Source of the DNA: Bacteroidota bacterium
Lineage (GTDB): Bacteria; Bacteroidota; Bacteroidia; Bacteroidales; Prolixibacteraceae
NCBI GenBank assembly: GCA_013203755.1
Contig: JABMPI010000670.1
Span: forward strand, 1-5,172
DNA: 5,172 nt
Direction of reading: 5' to 3'
Shown here: positions 4,185 through 5,172 of the stretch, one piece after another
Numbering within the stretch: the stretch's first letter is position 1
Layout of the letters: each line of letters begins with the position of its first letter
The notes under the pieces: model-generated
Database searches by the model: none
What the model was told of the DNA's origin: nothing
The model's input: only the letters and a program-made list of their open reading frames with translations
Program-made: the position numbers and the translations under genes

Positions 4185-5172
4185 ATGAATAATTTGTTTC
4201 GACTATTTACAAAACTTTTGCTCCTAATTGTGAGCTTAAATTTTATATCGGCTTGCAGCACGCAAACCGATAAACAACTTACTTTTAGTTCCAAAGTTAT
4301 TTCTTCAGGCTGGAAAATCCAATCCAGTGAGAAAATGGCAGATACAGAAGACCAGGCAGTTTCTCAGAATGGCTTCGATGTTTCTGGCTGGCACAATGGT
4401 GTTGTTCCAGGAACAGTAATGGGGGCGCTTTCAGAATTCAATGTAATAGAAGATGCTACTTTCGGCATTAATATGAAAAATTTGGATCCCACCCAATTTC
4501 AGATACCCTGGTGGTACAGAACATCTTTCGAATTATCTGCAAATGATTTAGCGAAAGACGTTTCACTTCGTTTTAATGGGATTTGTTACCGCGCCGATTT
4601 GTGGGTGAACGGAAAAAAAGTGGTTGGTATGGAAACATTTGCCGGAACCTACCGCATGTTTACATTTAACATCAACTCCTACATTCAGGAAGGTGAAAAT
4701 ACAATGGCACTAAAAATGGTTCAGTTTGCTGATGGAGAATATTCATTAGGATTTTGTGACTGGAACCCGCTGCCAACCGACCGGAGTATGGGAATTTTCA
4801 GAGAAGTATTTCTGGAAATTAATGAAGGTGTTAAAATCAGAAGCCCATTTGTTTATTCAAAAGTAGATAACGTTTCAAAAAGTGCAGCCGACCTTTTTAT
4901 TCAGGCCGAAATAGTAAACAGTTCGGACAAACCGGTTGAAGGAATTTTTCGGGTAGATTACGAAGTTGGACAAGTGGAGAAAAAAGTGGTAGTGAAAGCC
5001 AACGATACGTTGTCGGTTCGTTTAAATCCTGAAGAATTCAGTCAGTTGTCGGTTAAAAATATTGAACTGTGGTGGCCCAACGGAATGGGAAATGCCAAAC
5101 TTTATAAGCTGAAAACCGAATTTATTGTTGGCAACAAGGTGGTAGATGAGGTTGAAAAGAAATATGGAATCA
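4185..5172 (+). CDS. GH2-family exo-glycosidase lipoprotein (exo-beta-glucosaminidase / beta-mannosidase-like), cut by right edge
   Basis: The first 329 codons are present. The N-terminus has a lysine/arginine-poor start, a hydrophobic run (LLLLIVSLNF, 11-20) and the lipobox ISAC with Cys24, so it is a lipoprotein. The sugar-binding (jelly-roll) domain follows: GWHNGVVPGTVMGAL (68-82), IPWWYRTSFEL (107-117), FNGICYRADLWVNGKKV (130-146), then FCDWNPLPTDRSMGIFREV (190-208). The last stretch closely resembles the exo-beta-D-glucosaminidase (CsxA-type) and beta-mannosidase branch of GH2. The immunoglobulin-like domain starts near 215 and WWPNG (296-300) is its usual end motif. The TIM-barrel with the two catalytic Glu lies beyond the window, so activity cannot be assigned. 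The start at 4185 is the one directly in front of the signal peptide; the leader is A-rich without Shine-Dalgarno. It is divergent from the GH92 gene, suggesting action on the same glycan. Confidence 0.9.
   Translation, partial: MNNLFRLFTKLLLLIVSLNFISACSTQTDKQLTFSSKVISSGWKIQSSEKMADTEDQAVSQNGFDVSGWHNGVVPGTVMGALSEFNVIEDATFGINMKNLDPTQFQIPWWYRTSFELSANDLAKDVSLRFNGICYRADLWVNGKKVVGMETFAGTYRMFTFNINSYIQEGENTMALKMVQFADGEYSLGFCDWNPLPTDRSMGIFREVFLEINEGVKIRSPFVYSKVDNVSKSAADLFIQAEIVNSSDKPVEGIFRVDYEVGQVEKKVVVKANDTLSVRLNPEEFSQLSVKNIELWWPNGMGNAKLYKLKTEFIVGNKVVDEVEKKYGI

Overview
The window looks like a chromosomal piece from a marine or gut-type Bacteroidota (Bacteroidales/Marinilabiliales-like). The reasons are a GH92 mannosidase and a GH2 lipoprotein of the kind found in Bacteroidota glycan-degradation loci, A/T-rich leaders without Shine-Dalgarno sequences, and a REP-associated tyrosine transposase (RAYT) of a type I associate with that phylum. 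The taxon is inferred from these features; no marker gene is present.

Layout. (1) 1-239, minus strand: the N-terminal part of a uroporphyrinogen-decarboxylase (URO-D) superfamily protein that runs off the left edge. (2) 294-572: a dense array of REP-type palindromes. Forward units start with GGGTG, inverted units end with CACCC, and most are paired head-to-head as REPINs of about 59-61 nt. (3) 611-1549, plus strand: a RAYT gene (IS200/Y1 fold, HUH plus Tyr) that itself carries REPs and REPINs inside its reading frame and at its 3' end. One TAG (914-916), inside a repeat, is the only interruption. (4) 1556-1581: a last inverted REP, which on the minus strand reads as a hairpin plus U-tract at the 3' end of the next gene. 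(5) 1588-3963, minus strand: a complete, secreted GH92 alpha-mannosidase. (6) 3964-4184: a divergent intergenic region with several dyads. (7) 4185-5172, plus strand: the first 329 codons of a GH2 lipoprotein, cut by the right edge.

How the parts relate. The GH92 and GH2 genes are divergently transcribed from one 221-nt intergenic region. They are probably co-regulated exo-glycosidases for a mannose-containing glycan such as an N-glycan or mannan; this is inference from family membership and arrangement. The RAYT/REP island sits between them and the URO-D-like gene. The most unusual feature is the island: the presumed substrates of the transposase (REPINs) lie inside its own coding sequence. 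The two internal inserted blocks, 770-931 and 950-1009, are 162 and 60 nt, both multiples of three. Removing them leaves an uninterrupted frame that joins the RAYT N-terminus to its catalytic core.
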